Shown: positions 51,993 through 60,149 of the stretch, in pieces | Position numbering within the stretch: the first letter of the stretch is position 1 | How the letters are laid out: each line of letters opens with the position of its first letter | Source: Epidermidibacterium keratini | Lineage (GTDB): Bacteria; Actinomycetota; Actinomycetes; Mycobacteriales; Antricoccaceae | Length of the DNA: 64,000 nt | Direction of reading: 5' to 3' | Assembly (NCBI RefSeq): GCF_009834025.1 | Contig: NZ_CP047156.1 | Coordinates: 2,998,067-3,062,066, forward strand | Made by a program: the position numbers and the translations under genes | The notes under the pieces: model-generated | Told to the model about the DNA's origin: nothing | Database searches by the model: none | Seen by the model: the letters and a program-made list of their open reading frames with translations, nothing else

Positions 51993-53024
51993 ATGAGCCG
52001 GATCGTCGCGCACCGCTTCGAGCTGCTGGAGCCGATCGGTCAGGGCGGCACCGGCAGCGTCTGGGTCGCCCTCGACCACGAGCGCGCGACGCTCGCCGCG
52101 GTCAAGCTGCTCACGCACGCCGACGCCGGCGGGGTCGTGCAGTTTGCCCGCGAGCAGGCGATGCGGATCCGCAGCGAGTACGTCATCGCGCCGTACTCCT
52201 GGGCAGCCGGAGACGAGCAGGTCGCGATCGCGATGCCGCTGCGGACCGGCGGGTCGCTCGCTGTACTCGTCGCCGACTTCGGAGCGCTACCGACCCGATG
52301 GATCGCGACCCTGGGATTCCAAGCGGCGCAGGCGATCTCCGCGGTCCACGCCGCCGGTGTGCTGCACCGCGACATCACCCCGGCCAACCTGCTGCTGGCC
52401 GCGACCGGGACCGATGAGCCAGAGCTGGCGCTCAGCGACTTCGGCACCGCGATCGCTGCCGGCAGCCCCCGATTCACCGGGACCGGCACCTACGTCGGGA
52501 CCGAGGGGTACGTCGCGCCGGAGGTCGTCGCCGGCGGCGCCGCGTCCGCGGCTTCGGACTGGTATTCGTTCGGGAAGGTGCTCGAGTTCCTCGGCGCCGA
52601 CGAACCGGAGGTCGATGCGCGGCTGAGCCGGCTCGCCGCCGAGCTCACCAGCAACGATCCGGCGCGAAGACCCACGGACGCGGTCGCGCGGTTGGCCGCG
52701 GTCACTGGCGAGCTCGGGCCGTGGCGCCCCGGCGCCGACGACGTCGAGGTGCTTGCTCACGTCGACTCCGCCGCCGCGCTCGCGCGGGCCGGCTCGGCGC
52801 CGAGCGCCGTCGGGCACCGCGCCGACCGCGAGCCGACCCGCCGGCTCGCACCCACACCCGAGCCGGCAGGTCACACCGAATCCGCCCTCGCACCTGCCGA
52901 GAACGCCGCGCCGCCCGATACCCAGCGGGCATCGGGCGGACGCGCGACCGTATTTCTGGCCGCAGCGCTCGGGCTGGTCGGCTTAGCGTTGCTGGTGCTG
53001 GCCGTCGTACTCGCCGTGCGCTGA
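51993..53024 (+). CDS. Membrane-anchored Ser/Thr protein kinase (PknB-like fold)
   Basis: 343 residues. Kinase motifs are intact: glycine loop PIGQGGTGSVWVA, the Lys in LAAVKLLTHA, catalytic loop LHRDITPANLL and DFG in LALSDFGTAIA, then GTEGYVAPEVVAGG. The domain ends near residue 235, shorter than PknB. A Pro/Ala/Glu-rich juxtamembrane linker leads to one C-terminal membrane helix (TVFLAAALGLVGLALLVLAV), and only a few residues lie outside, with no PASTA or other sensor. It is 21 bp downstream of glmM and might phosphorylate envelope-pathway proteins; targets unknown. Confidence 0.82.
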   Translation: MSRIVAHRFELLEPIGQGGTGSVWVALDHERATLAAVKLLTHADAGGVVQFAREQAMRIRSEYVIAPYSWAAGDEQVAIAMPLRTGGSLAVLVADFGALPTRWIATLGFQAAQAISAVHAAGVLHRDITPANLLLAATGTDEPELALSDFGTAIAAGSPRFTGTGTYVGTEGYVAPEVVAGGAASAASDWYSFGKVLEFLGADEPEVDARLSRLAAELTSNDPARRPTDAVARLAAVTGELGPWRPGADDVEVLAHVDSAAALARAGSAPSAVGHRADREPTRRLAPTPEPAGHTESALAPAENAAPPDTQRASGGRATVFLAAALGLVGLALLVLAVVLAVR

Positions 53025-53032
53025 GGAGCCCG

Positions 53033-54919
53033 TCAGCTGGCGCGCCGACGCAGCAGCCACCAGGCACCGCCCAGGCACACCAACCCGCCGACGGCAGCCG
53101 CGGCGATCCAGATCGGCTTCGAGCTCGAGCCGCTGCTCGGCTCGGACGACGCGCCTTCGGCCGAGGCGGGCTGCGGTACGCCGATCTCCTGCGGTGCCTT
53201 CTCGGTGTACTCCGGCACGCCGTCGGCCTCTCCCTGGACGCCGATGTCCATGGTGAAGGGCACGACGAAGGTGTCACCCAGCTCGGACGGCGTCACGCTC
53301 AGCACGATGTAGTAGTAGCCGCCGATGTAGGACAGGTTGTCGCTCAAGCCGGTCCGGTTGAGGTAGCGCACCTGGGAAGTCTGCGCGTCCAGCTCCGAGT
53401 CGTTGGCGTAGCCGCTCGTGACGCCCGAGCCGTCGACGATGCCGAGCGTGGCGTAGCGCATCGCCGAGTCGTAGACGCCGACGTTTGCCTTGACGTTGCC
53501 GTCCTGGATCTGCTCCTTCAAGACCTCGCCGTTGGCCGGGAAGCTCGTCGTGGTCGACAGGAACTGTCCGAAGAGCAGGGGCACCTTGTAGACCTGCACG
53601 TCGCCGGGAGCGATGGTTCCCTCGTAGCGCCCCGAAGACACCTCCTGAGCGTCAGCCATGCTGCGCCCGCCGAGCGCTCGCTGTGACTTCGACTCGTACG
53701 CCGGGGAGTCGACCGGCTCGACAAACGTGCCGGTTGTCTTGTCGCTGTAATTGTCCTCCTGCGGCTGCGGCAGCCCCTTGACTCCGTCGACCGGCGGCTC
53801 CTCGACGACGATCACCTGCACCGGCAGGAGATCGGTCGCGATCGCGTCGCCGGAGATACTGCGGTCGATGGCGATGTCGACGTACTCGCCCATCGCCTTC
53901 TCGCCCTTGCCGGTGGAGTCCAGCCGCGGGTCGAGGGTCACGCTCGCGGTCAGCAGCCCGGTCTTGGCGCTGGGTCCGATCTTGAAGTCCGAGAAGTCGT
54001 CGTTGGCGGCACGCAGCTTGAGCGAGTCGTCGTCGCCGCCCTTCATGGAGGCCGTGATGTGCAGCGTCGATCCGGGGATGGTCCGCTTCACCCGGTAGAA
54101 CTTCGTAGCGTCGACGGTGCCTGGCAGGCCGATCGAGTCGACCCAGGTGCCGTATTCGATCGTCGGCGCACCGGCGATGGTCGGCGTACCCGCGACCGGC
54201 TCGCCGGTGATCTCAAACGGGTGCGACGCGCGTTCGGCGAGCTTGCTGAGGCTGGCTCCGAGCTCTTCTTGGGTCGTCGCGTCGTAGTACTGCCCGCCGC
54301 CGGCCGAGGCGACACACTGCAGCTGCTGCTGGGCGGTCTGGTCGGCTGCGACACCGAGCCCGATGACGTCCAGGCGTACGTCGATGCCGCTCGCGGTGAT
54401 CTGCGAGGCCACCTCACACGGGTCCGGCGCGCAGGTCGCAACTCCGTCGGAGACCAGGATGATCGAGCGGGGACCGTCGCTGCCGAGGTCGGCCGCGGCC
54501 TGCTCGAGGGCGTAGGAGATCGGCGTCTCGCCCTTCGGGGTGTACGACGAGATCGCCCCCTTCAGCGCATCGCGGTTGCCGGCGGCAAGCGGCGCGGTCA
54601 GCTGGGAGTCCGTGCAGGCCTCGGGCGTGCCGGGGTCGGCCGCGGCGCCGAAGACGCGGAACCCGACCTCGACGTTGTCCGGGATCTCATCGACCACCGC
54701 GTTCAGTGCGGACTTGGCGGCGTCGATCTTCGGCGTACCATCATCGGCCGCGCCGGCCATCGAGCCGGAGGCGTCCATGACGAGCATGATCTTCGGGGCG
54801 GTCGGTGCGGCGTGCGCTGCGGGCACGAACCCGGGGAGGGTGAGCAGCACCGGAGCGGTGGCCGCGGCAAGGACGCCGATCAGGCGGCGTGAGCCGCGGG
54901 AGAAGACTTTCGACAGCAT
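53033..54919 (-). CDS. Secreted von Willebrand factor A-domain protein, membrane-anchored
   Basis: 628 residues: signal peptide (GVLAAATAPVLLTLPGFVPA, then AHAAPT), a VWA domain (about 42-220) with the MIDAS motif LVMDASGSMAGA and partner segments GETPISYALEQA and ILVSDGVATCAPDP, a long beta-rich middle region, a Ser/Glu-rich linker and a C-terminal membrane helix (WIAAAAVGGLVCLGGAWWLL) with basic RRRAS. VWA domains with MIDAS bind ligands via a metal ion. Only 8 bp separate it from the convergent kinase. Divergent from the XRE regulator that may control it. Confidence 0.82.
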   Translation of the reverse strand: MLSKVFSRGSRRLIGVLAAATAPVLLTLPGFVPAAHAAPTAPKIMLVMDASGSMAGAADDGTPKIDAAKSALNAVVDEIPDNVEVGFRVFGAAADPGTPEACTDSQLTAPLAAGNRDALKGAISSYTPKGETPISYALEQAAADLGSDGPRSIILVSDGVATCAPDPCEVASQITASGIDVRLDVIGLGVAADQTAQQQLQCVASAGGGQYYDATTQEELGASLSKLAERASHPFEITGEPVAGTPTIAGAPTIEYGTWVDSIGLPGTVDATKFYRVKRTIPGSTLHITASMKGGDDDSLKLRAANDDFSDFKIGPSAKTGLLTASVTLDPRLDSTGKGEKAMGEYVDIAIDRSISGDAIATDLLPVQVIVVEEPPVDGVKGLPQPQEDNYSDKTTGTFVEPVDSPAYESKSQRALGGRSMADAQEVSSGRYEGTIAPGDVQVYKVPLLFGQFLSTTTSFPANGEVLKEQIQDGNVKANVGVYDSAMRYATLGIVDGSGVTSGYANDSELDAQTSQVRYLNRTGLSDNLSYIGGYYYIVLSVTPSELGDTFVVPFTMDIGVQGEADGVPEYTEKAPQEIGVPQPASAEGASSEPSSGSSSKPIWIAAAAVGGLVCLGGAWWLLRRRAS

Positions 54920-54933
54920 GATTCCTCATTCGC

Positions 54934-54947
54934 AAGATTTGCAGTAG
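54934..54947. promoter_or_regulatory. TTTGC/GCAAA inverted repeat between VWA gene and XRE regulator
   Basis: TTTGC, 4-nt spacer, GCAAA lies about 15-28 bp upstream of the VWA gene start, and a further GCAAA half-site occurs just before the XRE gene (near 55046). Spaced arms of this type suit an XRE operator; the site is close to a TATAGC hexamer near 54964 that could be a -10 element. Confidence 0.35.
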
Positions 54948-55061
54948 CAAACTTCTGGATGAACTATAGCCACGTTTGGTTCCGCCGTCGAGTGCCGGGT
55001 TCGCGTTATCGGATTCGCTCTAGTAAATTCAGGTGCCCTGACCTAGCAAAGTGAGGTGGCC

Positions 55062-55592
55062 GTGGCGAACTCGGTGGAGCACAACCGACAGGCCCAGCGT
55101 GAGCTCTACGGCGAGCCGCTGGGTGAACTGCTCGGCGGCGTCGCCGAACGGTTGTCGCTGACCCAGTCGCGCATCGCGGCCGTGCTCGGTATCAGCGCCC
55201 CCATGCTGTCGCAGCTGATGAGCGGCCAGCGGGTCAAGATCGGCAACCCGGCCGCCGCAGCACGGCTGCAGGAGCTGGTCTCGGTGAGCGCCAACGCTGA
55301 AGGTCTCACCGCGGAGCAGGTCAGCGAGCGGCTCGATCAGATCGCCAGCGCCAGCGACTGGGTGACCTCGACGGCGCACCGCGTGGCCACCCCGCCGGTG
55401 CCTACCGAAGCGCCGTCGGCGCCGTACCGCCTGGTGCAAGACCTGTTTCGCGACGTCGCCTCAGCGGCCGACTACCTCGCCGCCGCGCGCTCGCTGGAAT
55501 CGGCGTACCCGCAGATCGCCGAGCTGCTGGCGGTGTACGGCGCCGGCCGGACCGCCGAGGCCCGCGAGCACTACACCCGCAACCACGCGTAA
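55062..55592 (+). CDS. XRE-family helix-turn-helix regulator
   Basis: 176 residues. The N-terminal helix-turn-helix is LSLTQSRIAAVLGISAPMLS, followed by QLMSGQRVKIGNPAAAARLQ, a lambda-repressor-like DNA-binding domain. The C-terminal half is helical (SAADYLAAARSLESAYPQIA) and could mediate dimerisation. GTG 55062 fits GAGG at 55053-55056 better than GTG 55056. It is divergent from the VWA gene across about 142 bp, so control of that gene or of itself is likely. Confidence 0.82.
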   Translation: MANSVEHNRQAQRELYGEPLGELLGGVAERLSLTQSRIAAVLGISAPMLSQLMSGQRVKIGNPAAAARLQELVSVSANAEGLTAEQVSERLDQIASASDWVTSTAHRVATPPVPTEAPSAPYRLVQDLFRDVASAADYLAAARSLESAYPQIAELLAVYGAGRTAEAREHYTRNHA

Positions 55593-55625
55593 CCCCTGTG
55601 GCCCCGGTCTGGGGTCTCGACAACC

Positions 55626-55697
55626 GGCCTCGTTCCTCGGCCTGCTCGACCACCGAGTGGGGGTGGCCTCGTTCCTCGGCCTGCTCGACCACCGAGT
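55626..55697. repeat. Two copies of a 33-bp repeat, 39 bp apart
   Basis: A 33-bp sequence beginning GGCCTCGTTCCTCGG occurs identically at 55626-55658 and 55665-55697. It lies between the convergent XRE and RlmG-like genes. The reverse complement (GGTGGTCGAGCAGGCCGAGG) resembles an intergenic repeat I recall from other actinomycete genomes, so it is probably a REP-type family. Confidence 0.75.
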
Positions 55698-55709
55698 CTC
55701 CGGCGCGGG

Positions 55710-56840
55710 TTAGCGGGTGGCGACGTGCACGGTGAACTTCGGGGTCGCGGCGAGCTCGCGCACCGATGCGAACCGGCGCCTCAGGAACGCGCCGTGGTCC
55801 AGATGCCGGTTACCCACGACATAGAGCTCGCCACCGGGCCGCAGCGCGCGGTGGGCCTGAGCCAGCAGACGCTGGGCAACCGCGGGCTCGACAGCGAACC
55901 CCTGATGAAACGGCGGGTTGCACAGCACGACGTCGTACTCACCGGGCTCGGCATCGGACAGGCCGTCGGTCAACGCGAAGTCAGCGTCGCGGCCGGGATG
56001 TGCTGCGCCCCAGCCGATCCGGGCCGACTCGATCGCCTGTGACGACTCGTCGACCAATGTGTATGCCGCCTGCGGGTTGTCCGCGGCACTGGTGATGGCG
56101 AGTACGCCGTTGCCGCACCCAAGGTCCGCGACCGCTGCAGATCCGAGCCCGGTCGGCAGGTGGTCGAGCAGCACCCGGGCGCCTTGGTCGAGGCGTTCTC
56201 CGGCGTACGCGCCAGGCAGCGTCGTGAGCGTGATGCCGCGCCCGGGGACCTCGTAGGTGGTCGGTTGCGGCGGGTCGGCGCAGCGGGAGGGGTCGGCCGC
56301 AGCGCGCAGCAGCCGCGCCTTATGACGGCCCAACGACGGAGTCACATCGCCGATATATCTGGAGATTACGTCGTTGGCCCCGCGCGAGAGATGCTTCGTC
56401 ATCGCGCCGGCGACGAACGGCATGCCCGCGGCAAGCTGGCCACTCAGCGCAGCGAGCTGCGCAGCCAGCAGCCCGAGCGACTTGGGCACCCTGGCCAGGA
56501 CAACGTCGTAGTCACCACCGACAGGCAGCCCGCGGCGAACTGAGGCCGAGCGGCCGGCCGCACGTAGGTTGGCCTCGGCCGCGCGAGCGGCGAGCTCGGA
56601 GTCGCCATAGGCCGTGACGTCCGCGACTGACGTGAGCGCCGTCGTCAGCGCACCGTGCTGGTCACCGAGCACGAGGACCCGCGGCCGGGCAGGAAGGCGG
56701 TGCCGCAGGTCGGCATACTCCTCGAGGATCAGCAGGTCAGCGCCGTCATGTGCGCGCAGCCGGCCGGAAGCATCGGGAGGGTAGCGTTCGAGGTGCAGTA
56801 CGCCGAACGGCGAGTCGAATGGGTGCATCGCGATCATCAT
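55710..56840 (-). CDS. Class I SAM-dependent methyltransferase, RlmG/RsmC type
   Basis: 376 residues in two related halves. The C-terminal half holds the SAM motif AVADLGCGNGVLAITSA and the substrate motif YDVVLCNPPFHQGF (N-P-P-F), typical of enzymes that make m2G in rRNA. The N-terminal half is a degenerate copy without the motif. RlmG modifies 23S G1835 and RsmC 16S G1207; length and layout do not separate them. ATG 56840 (or 56828) was chosen. The open frame continues to 57752 only because the divergent gene allows it. The divergent kynA begins 42 bp away. Confidence 0.82.
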   Translation of the reverse strand: MMIAMHPFDSPFGVLHLERYPPDASGRLRAHDGADLLILEEYADLRHRLPARPRVLVLGDQHGALTTALTSVADVTAYGDSELAARAAEANLRAAGRSASVRRGLPVGGDYDVVLARVPKSLGLLAAQLAALSGQLAAGMPFVAGAMTKHLSRGANDVISRYIGDVTPSLGRHKARLLRAAADPSRCADPPQPTTYEVPGRGITLTTLPGAYAGERLDQGARVLLDHLPTGLGSAAVADLGCGNGVLAITSAADNPQAAYTLVDESSQAIESARIGWGAAHPGRDADFALTDGLSDAEPGEYDVVLCNPPFHQGFAVEPAVAQRLLAQAHRALRPGGELYVVGNRHLDHGAFLRRRFASVRELAATPKFTVHVATR

Positions 56841-56882
56841 CGCGCACCGCAGTAAACGCAGGAAGTAGCGCAGGAGGAGCCC

Positions 56883-57719
56883 ATGGAGTCGCGCAGCATC
56901 CGCCAGCTCGAGGACGGCATCGAGCGCGACGTCGCGGGGCTGAACTACGGCAGCTATCTCGATCTCGACACGTTGCTGAGCGCGCAGCGCCCGCTCAGTG
57001 ACCATCACGACGAGATGCTCTTCATCATCCAGCACCAGACGACCGAGCTGTGGCTGAAGTTGATCATCCACGAGCTGCGGGCGGCGATGTCCTTCATTGC
57101 CGCCGACGACCTCGGACCCGCGCTGAAGTGCCTGGCGCGGATCAAGCACATCCAGACCCAGATTACCAACCAGTGGTCGGTGCTCGCGACGCTGACCCCG
57201 GCCGAGTACGCCCAGTTTCGTGGTTCGCTCGGCAAGTCCTCGGGCTTCCAGTCGGCGCAGTACCGGCTGCTGGAGTTCCTGCTCGGCAACAAGAACAAGG
57301 CGATGGTCGCGGTGTTCGCCCACGATCTCGAGACTCAGGCCGAGCTTGAGGCGGCGCTGAACGCACCCAGCCTCTACGACGAGTTCATCCGCTACCTCGA
57401 CCGCGCGGGGTACGCCGTACCGGCCGAGCTGGTCGAACGCGACTGGTCGGCGCCGTACGCCGAGAACCCCGAGCTCACGAAGGTGTTCCTGCAGATCTAC
57501 CGCGACCCTGACGCGCACTGGGCGGTCTATGAGACGTGCGAGGAGCTGGTCGATGTCGAAGACACGTTTCAGACCTGGCGCTTTAGGCACCTGAAGACCG
57601 TCGAGCGGATCATCGGGCACAAGACCGGCACCGGAGGATCGTCCGGGGTGGGCTTCTTGCAGCGCGCCCTGGACCTCACCTTCTTCCCCGAGCTGTACGC
57701 CGTACGCACCGAGATCTAG
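56883..57719 (+). CDS. kynA: Tryptophan 2,3-dioxygenase
   Basis: 278 residues, normal length. Conserved elements: [20 protein letters not shown] near the N-terminus, [19 protein letters not shown] with the substrate-binding residues, and the heme axial His in [20 protein letters not shown] near residue 236. It opens the tryptophan ring to N-formylkynurenine. GCAGGAGGAG precedes ATG 56883. No other kynurenine-pathway gene adjoins it, so kynureninase and formamidase must lie elsewhere. Confidence 0.95.
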   Translation: MESRSIRQLEDGIERDVAGLNYGSYLDLDTLLSAQRPLSDHHDEMLFIIQHQTTELWLKLIIHELRAAMSFIAADDLGPALKCLARIKHIQTQITNQWSVLATLTPAEYAQFRGSLGKSSGFQSAQYRLLEFLLGNKNKAMVAVFAHDLETQAELEAALNAPSLYDEFIRYLDRAGYAVPAELVERDWSAPYAENPELTKVFLQIYRDPDAHWAVYETCEELVDVEDTFQTWRFRHLKTVERIIGHKTGTGGSSGVGFLQRALDLTFFPELYAVRTEI

Positions 57720-57790
57720 GCGGCCGGCTGTGCTGCGCGGCACGTGCCACATCCGAAGTGCGCGGACGCTGCTGACGTACGCTGGAGGTT

Positions 57791-59659
57791 ATGTGTGGAA
57801 TCGTCGGGTACGTCGGCCCTCAGCAGGCCCAAGACGTCATCATGGAGGGCCTGCGACGGCTCGAATATCGCGGCTACGACTCGGCGGGCATCGCTGTTCT
57901 GACAGACGAGGGGCTGCAGACCCGCAAGCGGGCCGGCAAGTTGGAGAACCTTCGCAAGCTGCTTGACGAGCGTCCACTTCCGGAGTCGACCGCCGGCATG
58001 GGGCACACCCGCTGGGCCACCCACGGCGCGCCTAACGACCGCAACGCGCACCCGCACGTGTCGTATATCGGCAACGTCGGCGTCGTACACAACGGCATCA
58101 TCGAGAACTTCGCCGAACTGCGCGCGCAGCTGGAGAGCCGCGGCATCGAGATGAGCTCGGACACTGACACCGAGGTCGTCGCGCACATGGTCGAGGACGC
58201 CGTGCAGGACGTCGACCGCAGCCGTCCGGACTGGCTGCGCGAGGCCGTGCGCATCGTCTGCAACCAGCTCGAAGGCGCGTTCACCCTCGTCATCACGCAC
58301 GCTGACGACAAGGACACGATCATCGGCGCGCGCCGCAACTCCCCGCTCGTGGCCGGCCTCGGCGACGGCGAGTATTTCCTCGGCAGCGACGTCGCGGCGT
58401 TCATCGCCTTCACCCGCGAGGCCGTCGAGCTCGGCCAGGACCAGATCTGCGAGATCAACCGCGAGCGCGGCATCACCGTGATCGGCTTCGACGGCAAGCC
58501 CGTCGAGCTGACCCGCTACACCATCGACTGGGACGACGAGGCCGCCGAGAAGGGCGGCTACGACTGGTTCATGCTCAAGGAGATCGCCGAGCAGCCGGCT
58601 GTCGTCGCCGACACCCTGCGCGGGCGGCTCACCGATACCGGTCAGATCGTTCTCGACGAGGTGCGCCTGTCCGATCAGGACCTGCGTGACGTCACCAAGA
58701 TCTTCATCATCGCGTGCGGCACTTCCGCGTACGCCGGCATGATCGCCAAGTACGCGATCGAGCACTGGACCCGCATCCCGTGCGAGGTCGAGCTGGCCAG
58801 CGAGTTCCGCTACCGCGACCCGGTGTTGGATCGCTCCACGCTCGTCATCGCGATCAGCCAGTCCGGCGAGACGATGGACACGCTGATGGCGCTGCGCCAT
58901 GCCAAGGACCAGCACGCGCGCATCCTGGCGATCTGCAACACCATCGGCTCGACGATTCCGCGCGAGTCCGACGCGGTGCTCTACACCCGCGCCGGCGTCG
59001 AGATCGCGGTCGCCTCGACCAAGGCGTTCCTCGCTCAGATCGTCGCGTGCTACCTGATCGCGCTGCATCTGGCGAGCGTGCGCGGCGTCAAGTGGGGCGA
59101 TGAGGTCTCGCTGATCGTCAACCAGCTACGCGAGATGCCCGGCAAGGTCGATCAGGTTCTGGACACCATGCAGCCGGTGCGCGATTTGGCCCGCGAACAC
59201 CTGTCCGACGCCCGACAGGTGCTGTTTATCGGCCGCCACGTCGGCTTCCCGGTTGCGTTGGAAGGGGCCTTGAAGCTCAAGGAGCTCGCCTACATCAACG
59301 CCGAGGGCTTCGCGGCCGGTGAGCTCAAGCACGGCCCGATCGCGCTGATCGGCCAGGACACGCCGGTCGTGGCGATCGTCCCATCGCCGGCTGGGCGCGA
59401 CTCGCTGCACGGCAAGGTCATCTCCAACATCCAGGAGGTGCGCGCGCGCGGCGCGAAGACGATCGTGATCGCCGAGGAGGGCGACGAGGCGGTCGTGCCG
59501 TTTGCCGACCACCTGGTGCGCGTGCCCCGCACGCCCACGCTGCTCGCGCCGCTGGTGACGACGGTGCCTCTGCAGGTGCTCGCCTGCGAGGTTGCGGCCT
59601 CCAAGGGCCTGGACGTCGACCAGCCGCGCAACCTGGCGAAGTCGGTCACGGTCGAGTAG
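57791..59659 (+). CDS. glmS: Glutamine-fructose-6-phosphate aminotransferase (isomerising)
   Basis: 622 residues. The N-terminal nucleophile Cys2 is in [20 protein letters not shown], with the glutaminase segment [18 protein letters not shown]. Two SIS domains follow ([20 protein letters not shown], then [19 protein letters not shown]). It makes glucosamine 6-phosphate from fructose 6-phosphate and glutamine. CTGGAGGTT precedes ATG 57791. It is 5 bp upstream of acpS, so these genes and nnrD probably form one transcript. GlmM, the next step, is at 50628. Confidence 0.97.
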   Translation: MCGIVGYVGPQQAQDVIMEGLRRLEYRGYDSAGIAVLTDEGLQTRKRAGKLENLRKLLDERPLPESTAGMGHTRWATHGAPNDRNAHPHVSYIGNVGVVHNGIIENFAELRAQLESRGIEMSSDTDTEVVAHMVEDAVQDVDRSRPDWLREAVRIVCNQLEGAFTLVITHADDKDTIIGARRNSPLVAGLGDGEYFLGSDVAAFIAFTREAVELGQDQICEINRERGITVIGFDGKPVELTRYTIDWDDEAAEKGGYDWFMLKEIAEQPAVVADTLRGRLTDTGQIVLDEVRLSDQDLRDVTKIFIIACGTSAYAGMIAKYAIEHWTRIPCEVELASEFRYRDPVLDRSTLVIAISQSGETMDTLMALRHAKDQHARILAICNTIGSTIPRESDAVLYTRAGVEIAVASTKAFLAQIVACYLIALHLASVRGVKWGDEVSLIVNQLREMPGKVDQVLDTMQPVRDLAREHLSDARQVLFIGRHVGFPVALEGALKLKELAYINAEGFAAGELKHGPIALIGQDTPVVAIVPSPAGRDSLHGKVISNIQEVRARGAKTIVIAEEGDEAVVPFADHLVRVPRTPTLLAPLVTTVPLQVLACEVAASKGLDVDQPRNLAKSVTVE

Positions 59660-59664
59660 GCGCC

Positions 59665-60042
59665 ATGATCGTCGGTGTCGGCGTCGATGTGTGCCCCGTG
59701 GATCGCTTCCACGAGTCACTGATGCGTACGCCGAAACTGGGCGAGCGGCTCTTTACCGAGGCCGAGATGCAGACCCCGAGCGGGGGGGTGCGCGGCCCGG
59801 CATCGCTGGCGGCCCGCTTCGCCGCGAAGGAAGCGCTGGCCAAGGCCCTCGGCGCGCCGGGCAACCTGCACTGGCACGACGCCGAGGTCATCACCGTCGA
59901 GCACGGCGCACCGCGGTTCATTGTGCGCGGCACCGTGCAGGCCCGCGCTGAAGAGCTGGGCGTGCAGTCCTTCCAGCTCTCGCTCTCGCACGACGGCGGG
60001 CTTGCCGTCGCCATGGTCATCGCCCTCGGGATCCCCTCATGA
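59665..60042 (+). CDS. acpS: Holo-[acyl-carrier-protein] synthase
   Basis: 125 residues, normal length. The metal-binding Asp is in [18 protein letters not shown], and the second signature is [15 protein letters not shown]. It transfers the 4'-phosphopantetheine arm from CoA to acyl carrier protein. It sits 5 bp after glmS, as in many actinomycetes, and its stop overlaps a small repeat-encoded ORF by 4 nt (ATGA). Confidence 0.93.
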   Translation: MIVGVGVDVCPVDRFHESLMRTPKLGERLFTEAEMQTPSGGVRGPASLAARFAAKEALAKALGAPGNLHWHDAEVITVEHGAPRFIVRGTVQARAEELGVQSFQLSLSHDGGLAVAMVIALGIPS

Positions 60043-60149
60043 CCACCCCCGCCGATCCGAACGTTAATCCCGCCGATCCGAACGTTAATTCCGCAGATCC
60101 GAGCGTTATTTCCGCAGATCCGAGAGAAATCGCCGGAGTGGCGTCGTGA
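60039..60149 (+). CDS. Possible 36-residue peptide encoded by four 21-bp repeats
   Basis: ATG 60039 overlaps the acpS stop (ATGA) and the TGA at 60147-60149 overlaps the GTG start of nnrD (GTGA), so the frame is coupled on both sides. The peptide starts MTTP and then has four heptads of the form ADP-x-x-x-x: [28 protein letters not shown], ending GVAS. A 21-bp unit keeps the frame by construction, so this could be a by-product of the DNA repeat. Its only ribosome site would be within acpS. Real translation is uncertain. Confidence 0.35.
   Translation: MTTPADPNVNPADPNVNSADPSVISADPREIAGVAS
60049..60133. repeat. Four tandem copies of the 21-bp repeat (site 2, opposite orientation)
   Basis: GATCCGA cores start at 60054, 60075, 60096 and 60117, exactly 21 bp apart. 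The first two units read GATCCGAACGTTAAT, the third GATCCGAGCGTTATT, the fourth GATCCGAGAGAAATC. The fourth matches the complement of the first units at site 1. It lies between acpS and nnrD. Confidence 0.88.

Noticed and set aside
51993-54919. Kinase plus VWA pair as a tellurium-resistance-like or defence module
   Set aside because: The genes are convergent, not co-transcribed; the VWA protein is secreted, and no TerD-like or nuclease partner is nearby.
55710-57752. A single 680-codon minus-strand ORF across the RlmG-like gene and kynA
   Set aside because: The part upstream of 56840 is antisense to a clear kynA and has no family similarity; it is open only because of high GC.
60049-60133. 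Direct repeats at constant spacing as a CRISPR array
   Set aside because: The 21-bp units are contiguous with no unique spacers, only four copies, and no cas genes are present.
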